DNA of 58,279 nucleotides from an uncultured Alistipes sp. (GTDB taxonomy: Bacteria > Bacteroidota > Bacteroidia > Bacteroidales > Rikenellaceae). The notes under the pieces were generated by a model. That model was not told the origin of the DNA, ran no database searches, and saw only the letters and a list, made by a program, of their open reading frames with translations. This document shows positions 45,362 to 54,692 of the stretch, in pieces. The first letter of the stretch is position 1. Each line of letters opens with the position of its first letter. The DNA is taken from positions 1-58,279 of the forward strand of contig CALVFO010000015.1 in the NCBI GenBank assembly GCA_944326855.1, written 5' to 3'. Both the position numbers and the translations under genes were made by a program.

Positions 45362-45811
45362 ATGGCTCGGATCCGTTTGACCAAAGAGTTTTCGTTCGAA
45401 ATGGCCCATCTGCTGGAAGGCTATGACGGCTTGTGCCGGGAGATACACGGCCATTCGTACCGCCTGTTCGTGACGGTGGCGGGTGAGCCGGAAAGCGATC
45501 CCCGCTCCCCCAAATACGGTATGGTGATGGACTTCGGGGACCTGAAAAGAATCGTCAACGAAGCGATCGTCCATCGTTACGATCATACGTTGGTGATGCG
45601 GGCCAGCGAACGAAGTACCCTGCTGCGGAAGGCCCTGAAAGACCATTTCGACCGGATCGTGGAAACAGCCTATCAGCCTACCTGTGAAAACATGGTGGCG
45701 GATTTCGCCCGGGTGATCGCCGAACGTTTGCCCGAAGGCGTTTCGTTGGTCAGCATCAAGTTGCACGAAACGGCCACCTCGTTCGCCGAGTGGTATGCCG
45801 TGGACAATTGA
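45362..45811 (+). CDS. queD: 6-carboxytetrahydropterin synthase family
   Basis: A 149-residue enzyme turning 7,8-dihydroneopterin triphosphate into 6-carboxytetrahydropterin for queuosine. Zinc ligands are His16 (EMAHLLEGY) and the HGH in CREIHGHSY, with the catalytic Cys just before it; the substrate motif PTCENM and the C-terminal LHETATSFAEW are present. It is in one run with the Lrp gene. No other queuosine gene (queC, queE, queF) is in the window. Related PTPS enzymes look similar, but the CxxxHGH pattern is the QueD type. Confidence 0.92.
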   Translation: MARIRLTKEFSFEMAHLLEGYDGLCREIHGHSYRLFVTVAGEPESDPRSPKYGMVMDFGDLKRIVNEAIVHRYDHTLVMRASERSTLLRKALKDHFDRIVETAYQPTCENMVADFARVIAERLPEGVSLVSIKLHETATSFAEWYAVDN

Positions 45812-46149
45812 ACCCTCCGCATAAACAGCGCGAATCGGGAGAGCCTCTGGGGGAGTCCGTGTCCGGGAATCGTCCGGGAATCGTCCGTTAACCGATTCTG
45901 AGGTGGAGAGATTCCCTGTCCGTACCGCGAAATGCCGGATGAGAGGGAATCCCGCTCGGACAGGAGGTATAGACCCGATTTCAAAAATTCTTCCGAAAGA
46001 AGCCGTACGGAGACGGCTTCGGATGGGGTAGGTAATCCGGCCTTGAGGCGTTGCCTGAGGACCGGTTTCTTCGTATAACCAGGCGGGATGGTTTGTCCGC
46101 TGTTCCGGATGTCGAACCGAATGGACCGTATCGCCCCGAAATTGACCGT
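45812..46149. other. Spacer before polA
   Basis: It contains the direct repeat GTCCGGGAATC (twice, around 45861-45882) and related GAATC/TCCG words. No consensus promoter and no strong hairpin were found. A frame running from 46051 into polA lacks any family match before 46150. Confidence 0.4.
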
Positions 46150-49100
46150 ATGGAAAAACTCTTTCTGATCGATGCCTATGCGCTGATCTTCCGCTCCTAT
46201 TACGCTTTCATCAACCGTCCGATGCGCAACGCCGAAGGCCTCAATACCTCGGCGGTGTTCGGCTTCGTGAAGTTTCTCAACGAGCTGATCCGACGGGAAC
46301 AGCCCCACTATCTGGGGGTGGCTTTCGATCCGAAAGGCGGTAACTTCCGGCATGATCTCTATCCGGCTTATAAGGCCAATCGGGAGGCGACTCCGGAAGA
46401 TATCGTGGCGTCGGTTCCTTATATCAAGGAGGTGTTGGAGGCGATGCGTATTCCGGTGATCGAGATTCCGGGTTACGAGGCCGATGATGTGATCGGAACC
46501 CTGTCGCGAAAAGCCTCCGAAGCAGGATACGAAGTTTTTATGGTGACGCCGGACAAGGATTTCGGACAACTGATTCGCCCTACGGTCCATATCTACAAGC
46601 AGCGAAAAGGCAGCGAAGGGATTGAAGTGATCGGATGTGAGCAGTTGCACGAACATTACGGCATTGACGATCCCCGGCAGGTGATCGATATCCTAGCCTT
46701 GTGGGGCGATGCGGCGGACAATATTCCCGGAGTGCCGGGTATCGGAGAGAAAAGCGCCACCAAACTGGTGTGTGCGTTCGGGTCGGTGGAAAACCTGTTG
46801 GAAAACCTCGATCAACTCAAAGGAAAACAGCGCGAAAATATCGAACGTTCAGCCGATCAGATCCGTTTGGCCAAACAGTTGGCCACCATCGAACTGAATG
46901 TGCCGGTGGAGTTTGTGCCCGAGCAGTTGCAGCTGGAGACGCCCGATCTGGATCGCTTGGCCGCCGTGTATCGGGAACTGGGCTTTCGGTCGATGTTGGC
47001 GGAGCTGCAGGGGGGAAACCGTTTTGCGGTTTCGGGGAAAGAGGCCCCGAAGCGAGAAGCGGACAGCCGGCAGCTCTCAGCCGGGAGGACCGGATCGGGT
47101 CCCGCAGCCGCAACTTCGGGTATGTCGCTTCCGGAGGGCCGGCCTGCTGTTGCCGGAGTGACAGGGAAAAGGGTCAACGATCTGTTCAGTGCCGCAGCCC
47201 CCGCAGAGGAGGGGAATCGTTCGGTGTCGGATCGGCATGGACTCGGCTCGGGAGGACCGGCTTCGGGAATGACTCCGGCCTCTGATCGGGGCGGGGCGGG
47301 AACACCGGTGCAAGGAGACCTGTTTGCCGGCACATCGTCGGCATCTCCCGTTGTTGTTTCGCCGCGTCCGAATATCTTCGCTTCCGGCCGTGCGGACGAT
47401 GCAGAAAACACCCCGGACGGAGCGGAAAATTCAGCCTATGCAACGATCGATACGGTGGAGCATGTTTATCATACGGTGTCCGATCCGGAGAGCCTGTCGG
47501 CTTTGGTCGGTCGACTGAGCCGGGTGGAGGCTTTCTGTTTCGATACCGAAACCACGGGCTTCGATGTTTTCGGAGATCGGCTGGTGGGAATCTCCCTGTC
47601 CGTCGAACCGCATGAAGCCTGGTATGTGGTCTGTACCCCGGAGAATACGGCCTCCGTTCTGGATGCGTTGCGCCCGCTGTTCGAAAACGAACGGATCGCC
47701 AAAATCGGTCAGAACCTCAAGTTCGACATGATGGTCCTGAAGGCCGCCGGAGTGGACGTACGAGGCATGTTATACGACACGATGATCATCCATTATCTGC
47801 TCGATCCCGAGTCGCGGCACGGAATGGATTATCTGGCCCGCACCTACCTGCATTACTCGCCCGTTCCGATCGAATCGCTGATCGGGAAGGGGGCCCGTCA
47901 ACTGACGATGGATCGGGTGGCCGTCGAGGTGGTGTCGGCCTATTCCTGTGAAGATGCCGACGTGACTCTGCAACTGAAACTCCGTTTGTGGCCGATGTTG
48001 GTGGAGGCCGGACTGGAAGAGTTGTATCGTCGGATCGAAGAGCCGCTGATCGGGGTGTTGGCGGAAATCGAAATGACCGGCGTGAAAATCGATTTGGAAA
48101 CTCTGGCGGCTTCGGGACGCGAACTGAACGCCCAGCTGGCCGGGTTGGAAGACCGGATCCGGGAGTTGGTCGGCGATCCGTCCCTCAATGTCAATTCGGC
48201 CAAACAGTTGGGCGAGGCACTTTTCGGGCGCCTGAGGATCGACCCCAAACCGAAAATGACCAAAACCAAACAGTATCGTACGGACGAAGAATATCTGCAG
48301 ATGTTGTCGGATCGTCATCCGGTCATCGATCTGATTCTTGAATACCGGGGTTTGCGCAAATTGTTGTCGACCTATGTGGAGGCCTTGCCTTTGCTGGTGA
48401 ACCCGCGGACGGGACGCATCCATACTTCATTCAACCAGGCTGTGACGGCGACCGGACGTCTCAGTTCGACCAATCCCAATCTGCAAAATATTCCGGTACG
48501 CGAACAGCGGGGGCGCGAAATTCGGAAGGCATTCGTGCCGACGGATCGGGATCATCTGCTTCTGTCGGCCGACTATTCTCAGGTGGAATTGCGTCTGATG
48601 GCTCATCTGAGCGGAGATCAGGCCATGATCGAGGCGTTCGCTCATGGCGAAGATATTCATGCCGCTACGGCGGCCCGGGTATTCGGGGTTCCGTTGGATG
48701 AGGTGACGGCCGATCAGCGCCGTAAGGCCAAAACCGCCAATTTCGGGATTATTTACGGAATTTCGGCCTTCGGTCTGGCACAACGCCTGCATATCCCCCG
48801 CACCGAAGCCAAAGAGATCATCGACGGCTATTTCGCCTCCTATCCCGATGTCAAACGCTATATGGACGAAGTGGTGGCAAAGGCTCGGGAAGAAGGGTAT
48901 GTGACCACACTGTTCGGACGGAAACGGATGTTGCCCGATATTCGCTCGGGAAATGCCGTGGTGCGCGGGCTTTCGGAACGCAATGCCATCAATGCCCCCA
49001 TTCAGGGCGGAGCGGCCGATATTATGAAATTGGCCATGATCGCCGTTCATCGCGAGTTGAAGGAACGGGGATTGCAGTCGAAGGTGATTTTGCAGGTGCA

Positions 49101-49245
49101 CGACGAACTGGTGGTGGACATGTTGCGCAGTGAAGAGGCTCAGGTTCGGGAACTGGTCGTACGTTGCATGGAGGAGGCCGCCCATCTGAAAGTGAAACTG
49201 ATTGCCGATTGCGGCGTGGGCGAAAATTGGGTCGAGGCCCATTAA
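46150..49245 (+). CDS. polA: DNA polymerase I
   Basis: A 1031-residue polymerase for gap filling and primer removal. The start MEKLFLIDAYALIFRSYYAF is the canonical beginning of the 5' nuclease domain. The 3'-5' exonuclease is intact: FDTETTG (Asp465, Glu467), GQNLKFD and YSCEDADVT. Polymerase motif A is DYSQVELRL (Asp808), the O helix starts RRKAKTANFGIIYG (from 857) and motif C is HDELV (Asp985). The chain is about 100 residues longer than common forms because of a Gly/Ala/Ser/Pro-rich linker at roughly 290-440 between the two nuclease domains. It stands alone. Confidence 0.96.
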   Translation: MEKLFLIDAYALIFRSYYAFINRPMRNAEGLNTSAVFGFVKFLNELIRREQPHYLGVAFDPKGGNFRHDLYPAYKANREATPEDIVASVPYIKEVLEAMRIPVIEIPGYEADDVIGTLSRKASEAGYEVFMVTPDKDFGQLIRPTVHIYKQRKGSEGIEVIGCEQLHEHYGIDDPRQVIDILALWGDAADNIPGVPGIGEKSATKLVCAFGSVENLLENLDQLKGKQRENIERSADQIRLAKQLATIELNVPVEFVPEQLQLETPDLDRLAAVYRELGFRSMLAELQGGNRFAVSGKEAPKREADSRQLSAGRTGSGPAAATSGMSLPEGRPAVAGVTGKRVNDLFSAAAPAEEGNRSVSDRHGLGSGGPASGMTPASDRGGAGTPVQGDLFAGTSSASPVVVSPRPNIFASGRADDAENTPDGAENSAYATIDTVEHVYHTVSDPESLSALVGRLSRVEAFCFDTETTGFDVFGDRLVGISLSVEPHEAWYVVCTPENTASVLDALRPLFENERIAKIGQNLKFDMMVLKAAGVDVRGMLYDTMIIHYLLDPESRHGMDYLARTYLHYSPVPIESLIGKGARQLTMDRVAVEVVSAYSCEDADVTLQLKLRLWPMLVEAGLEELYRRIEEPLIGVLAEIEMTGVKIDLETLAASGRELNAQLAGLEDRIRELVGDPSLNVNSAKQLGEALFGRLRIDPKPKMTKTKQYRTDEEYLQMLSDRHPVIDLILEYRGLRKLLSTYVEALPLLVNPRTGRIHTSFNQAVTATGRLSSTNPNLQNIPVREQRGREIRKAFVPTDRDHLLLSADYSQVELRLMAHLSGDQAMIEAFAHGEDIHAATAARVFGVPLDEVTADQRRKAKTANFGIIYGISAFGLAQRLHIPRTEAKEIIDGYFASYPDVKRYMDEVVAKAREEGYVTTLFGRKRMLPDIRSGNAVVRGLSERNAINAPIQGGAADIMKLAMIAVHRELKERGLQSKVILQVHDELVVDMLRSEEAQVRELVVRCMEEAAHLKVKLIADCGVGENWVEAH

Positions 49246-49285
49246 TGCTTTCTCCGGATCTCTGCGCCTTGGGGACGGGAAATTG

Positions 49286-49446
49286 TGCGGGAATACTCAG
49301 GGGGCATCCTGAGCGGAACTGCTGAGAGGAAAGGTGAACAGGGACGCTGAGCGGAGGTGTTGAGCGGGAATGCCCAGTGGGCATGTTAAGTGGCATTGCT
49401 GAAAGGGGAGGCGAACAGAAATGCTGAGCGGAGTGCTTGAGTGAGA
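49286..49446. repeat. Degenerate tandem repeat with core GCTGAGCGGA
   Basis: Copies of GCTGAGCGGA or near matches lie at 49308, 49321, 49346, 49359, 49398 and 49423, within units of about 13-15 bases. Some units are lost or diverged between them. The array starts about 40 bases past the polA stop. Confidence 0.65.
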
Positions 49447-49470
49447 ATGGAAAAGGTGAGCGTGAGGGTG

Positions 49471-49505
49471 AAGATGGGGATGAGAATGAGGATGAGGATG
49501 AGAAT
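49471..49505. repeat. Hexamer repeat GATGAG/AATGAG
   Basis: About six copies of GATGGG, GATGAG, AATGAG, GATGAG, GATGAG and AATG follow the previous array directly. Hexamer period is clear. Confidence 0.75.
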
Positions 49506-49547
49506 GTCGGGCGGAAGCGATAGTTTCAGCGAACGATCACAGATAGA

Positions 49548-49587
49548 ACAGGCAGAATGGAAAAGATAGAATAACCGTTCTGCCTGT
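49548..49587 (-). terminator. Hairpin past folA
   Basis: ACAGGCAGAA pairs with TTCTGCCTGT around a 20-base loop. No T-tract on either strand is clear. It lies about 90 bases beyond the folA stop. Confidence 0.4.
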
Positions 49588-49676
49588 ATTGTTATCCGTC
49601 CGATCTGGGGCCGTTCTTCTCTCGGGGATTCCTTGGCTTGCCGGGACGGCTTCCCCCGCGGTTGGTCGGAACCCGA

Positions 49677-50162
49677 CTATTTCTTGCGTTCGTATACCAG
49701 GAACGAAAACGGATGGGGAAAGTTTTTGCCGTGGGGATGTATCTCTTCTTCGATGACTTCCCATTGGGAACGATCCCAGCTCGGGAAACGGGTGTCGCCT
49801 TCGAAATCGGCGTCGATTTCGGTGAGATACAACCGATCCGCGATCGGCAACGCCTGGGCATAAATCTCTGCCCCTCCGATAATGAAGGTTTCTCGATCGG
49901 GATTGAACAGAGCCAAGGCATCGGCAAGCGAATGAACCACCATGGCACAAGATGCCTTGTAGCTCGGGTTGCGGCTGATGACGATGTTGATGCGCGCAGG
50001 TAAGGGCCGACCCAAGGATTCGAAGGTCTTGCGCCCCATGATGACGGGATGTGCGGTCGTAAGCGCCTTGAAGCGGAGCAAATCTTCGGGAATATACCAA
50101 ATCAGGCGATTGTCTTGTCCGATAACGCCGTTGCGTGCAACAGCTGCGATAATGGAGATCAT
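49677..50162 (-). CDS. folA: Dihydrofolate reductase
   Basis: A 161-residue enzyme reducing dihydrofolate to tetrahydrofolate with NADPH. The start ISIIAAVARNGVIGQDNRL is canonical, the substrate acid is the Asp of YIPEDLLRFK, and MGRKTFESLGRPLP and FIIGGAEIY bind NADPH. The usual WHLPEDL is WYIPEDL here, a conservative change near the folate site. It lies 112 bases after thyA on the same strand; ThyA makes the dihydrofolate it recycles, so the pairing is functional. Confidence 0.96.
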   Translation of the reverse strand: MISIIAAVARNGVIGQDNRLIWYIPEDLLRFKALTTAHPVIMGRKTFESLGRPLPARINIVISRNPSYKASCAMVVHSLADALALFNPDRETFIIGGAEIYAQALPIADRLYLTEIDADFEGDTRFPSWDRSQWEVIEEEIHPHGKNFPHPFSFLVYERKK

Positions 50163-50274
50163 GGCAAAAGGGCTGGTTCTACGATAAGGTTAATCAGTTA
50201 GGGGGAGATGTTGTCTGCAGCGAATCAGGACCGCACGGAATCGGAAGATGCCGGAGATGTCCTTTTCAGAGGGT

Positions 50275-51069
50275 CTATACGGCGATCGGCGCTTTGATGC
50301 TCGGATAGGGATCGTAACCTTCCAACGTGAAATCCTCGTACCGGAAATCGAAAATGGATTTGACGTCGGGATTCAGCTTCATGGTCGGTAACGGTCGTGG
50401 GGTGCGGGACAGTTGCAGGGCCACCTGTTCGGTGTGGTTGAGGTAGATGTGGGCATCCCCCAGGGTGTGGACAAAATCTCCCGGTTCGAGACCCGTCACC
50501 TGGGCCATCATCAGGGTCAATAACGCATAGGAGGCAATGTTGAACGGAACCCCCAGAAAAACATCGGCGCTGCGTTGATACAGTTGACAGGACAACTTCC
50601 CGTCGGCTACGTAAAATTGAAACAGTGCATGACAGGGAGGCAAGGCCATTTGATCGATTTCGGCGACGTTCCAGGCGCTGACGATGTGGCGACGCGAATC
50701 GGGATTGTGGCGGATCGAATCCACAACCTGGGCGATCTGATCGATGTGGCGACCGTCTGGGGTAGGCCAACTGCGCCATTGGTATCCGTACACATGTCCC
50801 AGATCTCCGTTCTCATCGGCCCATTCGTCCCAAATGGTCACTCCGTTTTCATGCAGGTAACGCAGGTTGGTATCTCCGCGAAGAAACCATAACAGTTCGT
50901 GGATGATCGAACGCAGGTGCAGCTTTTTGGTCGTCAGAACTGGGAAACCCTGCGAGAGGTCGAAACGCATCTGGTAACCGAACGTACTGATCGTACCGGT
51001 GCCGGTGCGATCGCTTTTTCGGATGCCGTTCCGGGTGATGTGGCGGAGCAGGTCGAGGTAGGTCTGCAT
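50275..51069 (-). CDS. thyA: Thymidylate synthase
   Basis: A 264-residue enzyme, the same length as E. coli ThyA, making dTMP from dUMP and methylene-tetrahydrofolate. The nucleophile is Cys146 in [29 protein letters not shown] (phosphate arginines), [17 protein letters not shown] and HIYLNH are all present. It lies between lpxH (13 bases upstream) and folA on the same strand, so thymidylate and folate recycling are expressed with a lipid A gene. Confidence 0.97.
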   Translation of the reverse strand: MQTYLDLLRHITRNGIRKSDRTGTGTISTFGYQMRFDLSQGFPVLTTKKLHLRSIIHELLWFLRGDTNLRYLHENGVTIWDEWADENGDLGHVYGYQWRSWPTPDGRHIDQIAQVVDSIRHNPDSRRHIVSAWNVAEIDQMALPPCHALFQFYVADGKLSCQLYQRSADVFLGVPFNIASYALLTLMMAQVTGLEPGDFVHTLGDAHIYLNHTEQVALQLSRTPRPLPTMKLNPDVKSIFDFRYEDFTLEGYDPYPSIKAPIAV

Positions 51070-51082
51070 ATCGGAATTCGTT

Positions 51083-51814
51083 TTACGAATAGGGTTTCAA
51101 CTGGAATCCGTCCGGAGTCAACACGCCATATACGGGGGATTCGATCCATTCCCCCAGAAATACAATGGCGCTGTTCGCATCGAGCGGGTAGTATTCGGCA
51201 CAATGAATGTGACCGCAAACGAACAGATCGATCGGTTGGCGGTGCAGCATCTCTCTGGCAAAACCCACGATGGGCTCCTTTTCGCCACGAAACGTGTGGG
51301 CGATAGGACGTGAGGTGCGATTCGAGTGACTCCATCCCTGTCCGAAACTCATCGACAGGTCGGGATGGATCAGATAATAGAGTCCTTGTATCCACCGGCT
51401 GCGGAAAATGCGGCTCAACCATCGTTGGGAACAGGGCCGTTGCCCCAAAACATCGCCATGGCCGATCAGAACCCGACGTCCGTACAGTTCGAAAATTTCA
51501 TAAGGCCCGGCATGGAGCGTTATTCCGCATTCGTCGTGCAGGTAGCGGAATGCCCACATGTCGTGATTCCCGGCAAACAGGTGGACGGGAATGCCTCGGT
51601 CGCTTAGCTCCGACAACTTGCCCAGCAGGCGGGTGAATCCTTTCGGAACCACATGCCGGTATTCGTACCAGAAGTCGAAAATGTCGCCTACCAGAAAGAT
51701 CGCATCGGCATCGGGGGCAATCTCATCCAACCACCGAACGAAAAGTCGTTCGCGTTCCGCGGGGTCGTTACCGACCGACAGACCCAGATGGACGTCCGAG
51801 GCGAAATAGTACAT
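51083..51814 (-). CDS. lpxH: UDP-2,3-diacylglucosamine diphosphatase, LpxH-type
   Basis: A 243-residue calcineurin-like phosphoesterase. Metal motifs are SDVHLG (Asp7, His9), GDIFDFW, AGNHDMW, GHGD and CGHIHCAEY. The segment [15 protein letters not shown] and the length suit LpxH, which removes UMP from UDP-2,3-diacylglucosamine in lipid A synthesis. The product would be lipid X, acting at the inner face of the inner membrane. Its start is only three bases from the stop of the TlpA-like gene. Other phosphoesterases of this superfamily are possible, but the pattern is close to LpxH. Confidence 0.85.
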   Translation of the reverse strand: MYYFASDVHLGLSVGNDPAERERLFVRWLDEIAPDADAIFLVGDIFDFWYEYRHVVPKGFTRLLGKLSELSDRGIPVHLFAGNHDMWAFRYLHDECGITLHAGPYEIFELYGRRVLIGHGDVLGQRPCSQRWLSRIFRSRWIQGLYYLIHPDLSMSFGQGWSHSNRTSRPIAHTFRGEKEPIVGFAREMLHRQPIDLFVCGHIHCAEYYPLDANSAIVFLGEWIESPVYGVLTPDGFQLKPYS

Positions 51815-51817
51815 GCG

Positions 51818-52978
51818 TTAACGAATCAGATCGGCGATTTTGGCTTTTAAGGCCGCGCCAAAATAGTTGCGGCCTACGATGTTGCCTTCCTGGTCGATGA
51901 GTACATTGTACGGGGTACCCTGTACCTGGTAAGCGAGAGCCGAAGCCCCGGCAAATCCTTGGGGCTCGAGAACGCTGACCCATGGAAGACGCTGCTGAAG
52001 AACGGTATTGATCCAATCGGCTTTGTTATCGCCTACGGCGACTTGATAAATTTCAAAACCTTTCGGAGCATATTGTTCGTACAACTCTTTGTATTCGGCG
52101 TTCAGCACTCCGCTGCGGGTGTCGTTCATGCTCCAGAAATCGATCAGAATGACTTTCCCGTTCAGCGACGAAAGTAATTGTTGCTTGTCGTACATATCCC
52201 GCAGATCGATTTCGGGATAGTTGTGTGTCTGTTCCGATGCCAGGTCGTTGATGCGTTGAGCCAATTCCCGGCTTTGCTGCTGGGCTTCCACATCCCGTAC
52301 CAGGACGGCTACGTGGCCCGATTCGGGATAACGGCTCGACAATGAGTCGGCAACAAGCTGATAATACGTGAAGTCGCTGTTGGCATTGAACAGGGGTTCA
52401 TCGTTGGGCAGGCGTTGGTACAGTGCGTACAAGGCAGCCAGCGAGGTGGCGTTCTTGACAATGAAGGCAATCTGTTCCCGTTTGAATTGAACGTAGGCCT
52501 GGGTGTATTCTTTGAGTAATTCCTTCCGTCGTTCTTCGTACTGCGGGGCCGGACGGGTCTGTGCGTACAATTCCGACAAGGAGTCCATGCTGCCGATGCC
52601 GGTTTGATATAAGGTCGTGAATTCTTTGAGTAATTTGCTGTCGTCGGAACCTTCAACGGTGTAGTTGCGGGCCAGATCTCCCAACGAGTTTACCGTAATA
52701 CGTTCGCCCGGAGAAACCAGCAACGGAATGGTGAAGCCGGGGCGGATCAGGTTGTAAAACGTGGGGGTGGTGGCGGGCAGATCGACTGTAAAATGAAAAT
52801 CGCCTTTGTCGCTGGTGATGAACGTGTCGACGATCCGACGATCCCGGGTGGAGATTTCTTCCAGTAACAGGGTGTCGTTGCTCAGTCCGGTGAGCGTGCC
52901 GGCGATATGTGCCCGTTTCTTAGGTCCGCAGCCGACCATTAAAACGGTGGCTATTAATAGAATAAGGGTGTTTCTCAT
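51818..52978 (-). CDS. TlpA-like thioredoxin-fold lipoprotein lacking CxxC
   Basis: A 386-residue lipoprotein (MVGC, Cys17). Residues about 20-110 match DUF4369 (IAGTLTGLSNDTLLLEE, then VDTFITSDKGDFHF). A helical stretch leads to a TlpA/ResA thioredoxin fold from about 240 (LNGKVILIDFWS). Where a redox CxxC should stand the sequence is FWSMNDTRSGVLNAEY, and Cys17 is the only cysteine of the protein. The cis-proline loop is kept (VQGTPYNVLID). So it keeps the fold but cannot do disulfide exchange; a binding or scaffold role is likelier. It heads the operon with lpxH, thyA and folA. Confidence 0.85.
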   Translation of the reverse strand: MRNTLILLIATVLMVGCGPKKRAHIAGTLTGLSNDTLLLEEISTRDRRIVDTFITSDKGDFHFTVDLPATTPTFYNLIRPGFTIPLLVSPGERITVNSLGDLARNYTVEGSDDSKLLKEFTTLYQTGIGSMDSLSELYAQTRPAPQYEERRKELLKEYTQAYVQFKREQIAFIVKNATSLAALYALYQRLPNDEPLFNANSDFTYYQLVADSLSSRYPESGHVAVLVRDVEAQQQSRELAQRINDLASEQTHNYPEIDLRDMYDKQQLLSSLNGKVILIDFWSMNDTRSGVLNAEYKELYEQYAPKGFEIYQVAVGDNKADWINTVLQQRLPWVSVLEPQGFAGASALAYQVQGTPYNVLIDQEGNIVGRNYFGAALKAKIADLIR

Positions 52979-53004
52979 GCTGATTTTTGAGTTTCTTCAA
53001 CGAA

Positions 53005-53012
53005 CAAAAATA
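53005..53012 (-). promoter_or_regulatory. -7 box before the TlpA-like gene (TATTTTTG on minus)
   Basis: On the minus strand bases 53012-53005 read TATTTTTG, 27 bases before the ATG at 52978. The -33 box is not evident. Confidence 0.5.
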
Positions 53013-53224
53013 CAACAAATTTTCAATATTACAGTATCGCGGCGAGAGAATAATACAGATCGATAATCGGTTGGGTGAATGTTCTTTTGTCTTCATGGAT
53101 GCACTCCGGACGGATCGTCTTCTCCAGGGGGGGCGAGAAGAAGCGTATTCGTGTCGGTCCGTCGGGGAAAAAACCGCTCGTAAGACGGAGAAAGAATCCG
53201 ATTGGATCGGATGAGCGTATAAAA

Positions 53225-53262
53225 TCGACGGACCGGACGCCTCGAGGCATCCGGTCCGTCGA
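53225..53262 (-). terminator. Terminator of the glycogen operon
   Basis: TCGACGGACCGGA (53225-53237) pairs perfectly with TCCGGTCCGTCGA (53250-53262); the 12-base loop is itself nearly palindromic (GCCTCGAGGC). On the minus strand it is followed by TTTTATAC. It lies 19 bases past the GH57 stop. Confidence 0.75.
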
Positions 53263-53280
53263 ACCGGTCATAGCTTTCCC

Positions 53281-54519
53281 CTACGCGGGAACGGATTCCT
53301 GTTGGAGGTTGCCCTCTTTTTCTTGCAGGGCCAGTTGTTTGTCAACCTCCATCTTGAAGTCGCTCAATACGTTCATGTAGTTGATAAACGCATCGTAAGG
53401 CGAATCGTACGGGTTGAAGTAGCTGTGGACGTCGCCATCCGAGAACCATTTGGTGGCCATGTAATAGAAATGGTCGGAAATCTGCATGAAGCGCCATACG
53501 TGGTTCATGTCGGGTGAGTTGAGTTTCAGAATCTTGTCCCGCATTTCGTATAACGAACGGAACGCTTCGTTCTGAAGTTCGTTTCCCAGCCAGGCCGTTA
53601 CGTCTCGTTCTTCGTCGGCCCATGACGTAGCATAGGGAACGTGCAGCACCGACACCGGCTGCAACTTGGCAGCGACTTCGTGCGGCGTGGCGAAACTCAG
53701 ATCGCCTCCGGCCAAAATAGCTCCCGGAAGATATTTCATGAATTCGAAGATGCCGGTATCGGCTTTTTGATGTTCTCCGAATGTTTCGTAGTCCATAAAA
53801 AGGTTGATCACTTCTCCCGGCATGTCGGGATCGCGCAACCATCCGACGTATTTGTCGACCGTCAGAGGCCATTGCGACCAGCTGCGATCCGAGAAGCGGA
53901 AGGCAATGTCGTCGCTGAGTTTGAAGTTGCGCAGCAACAATTTGAGTTTCTGGTTGATGGCGTTGGCGTAAACGTAATTGGGACTCTTCCATCCCAGCAG
54001 GTGTTTGGCGCCTTCGGCCAGCATGGTGGTGAAGCCCATCTCGGCGACTTGTGCCCCGATCGCATCCGAATAGATCAATTCGGTATTCCGGAATGTCTTG
54101 GGTTTGATCCCGAACTCCTGCTTGATGGTCTGACTGTGTTGGCGAACCTGTTCGGCGAACTCATCCTGATTGGCCAGGGATGCCAGCGAGTGAGCGTACG
54201 TTTCGCCTAAAAATTCGACACATCCGGTGGCGGCCAGGGCCCGAAAACTGTCGAGCACTTCGGGGGCGTAGGCCCGGAACTGTTCGATGGCGATGCCCGA
54301 CATCGAGAAACTGACCTTGAATTTCCCGTCGAACTGTCGGATGAGCTGCAGCAGCAGGTCGTTCATCGGCAGGTAGCATCCCCGTGCGACCTTGTGCAGA
54401 ATCGCGCGGTTTGTCTGGTCGTCGAGGTAGTAGTGGTCTTTACCCATATTGAAAAATCGGTACTTTTTTAACCGTAAAGGCTGGTGTACCTGAAAGTATA
54501 GGCAAATGATCTTTTTCAT
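53281..54519 (-). CDS. Glycoside hydrolase family 57 alpha-amylase-like enzyme
   Basis: A 412-residue cytoplasmic enzyme acting on alpha-glucan. GH57 motif 1 is YFQVHQPLRLK; the nucleophile is Glu147 in FRNTELIYSD and the acid/base Asp243 in FMDYETFGEHQ. The ATG at 54519 matches the family start; another lies two codons upstream at 54525. It is the third gene of the minus-strand glycogen operon, 173 bases after the glycosyltransferase. The trio debranching enzyme, GT4 and GH57 is a widespread Bacteroidetes arrangement for glycogen. The last 25 residues are polar and outside the fold. Confidence 0.93.
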   Translation of the reverse strand: MKKIICLYFQVHQPLRLKKYRFFNMGKDHYYLDDQTNRAILHKVARGCYLPMNDLLLQLIRQFDGKFKVSFSMSGIAIEQFRAYAPEVLDSFRALAATGCVEFLGETYAHSLASLANQDEFAEQVRQHSQTIKQEFGIKPKTFRNTELIYSDAIGAQVAEMGFTTMLAEGAKHLLGWKSPNYVYANAINQKLKLLLRNFKLSDDIAFRFSDRSWSQWPLTVDKYVGWLRDPDMPGEVINLFMDYETFGEHQKADTGIFEFMKYLPGAILAGGDLSFATPHEVAAKLQPVSVLHVPYATSWADEERDVTAWLGNELQNEAFRSLYEMRDKILKLNSPDMNHVWRFMQISDHFYYMATKWFSDGDVHSYFNPYDSPYDAFINYMNVLSDFKMEVDKQLALQEKEGNLQQESVPA

Positions 54520-54692
54520 ATGCATCGGTCTTTAACGGCCCGGCGGGAAATTGGGGTCAATGTCTTGCGTCCGGGCGGGTGGGTAAATACGGTTTATAAA
54601 TGTTCTCCATGACCTCGAGGGTCGGAGAGGGGTTCAGCAATATGGGTAGAACCGATTGGTGCGCCTCCGGAAGGCTTCGTCGCGGGTTCGGG
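54520..54692. other. Short spacer inside the glycogen operon
   Basis: No promoter consensus or strong hairpin is seen in these 173 bases. Confidence 0.35.

Larger units (their letters stand above)
49246..49676. other. Spacer between polA and folA
   Basis: Most of it is degenerate tandem repeat (49286-49446) and hexamer repeat (49471-49505). A possible terminator hairpin lies at 49548-49587. No credible gene. Confidence 0.5.
52979..53280. other. Spacer between two minus-strand operons
   Basis: It holds the terminator of the glycogen operon (53225-53262) and the -7 box for the TlpA-like gene (53005-53012). Nothing else is recognised. Confidence 0.5.

Noticed and set aside
46051-46149. Extended N-terminus of polA
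   Set aside because: The extra 33 codons match nothing, and the canonical 5' nuclease start is at 46150.
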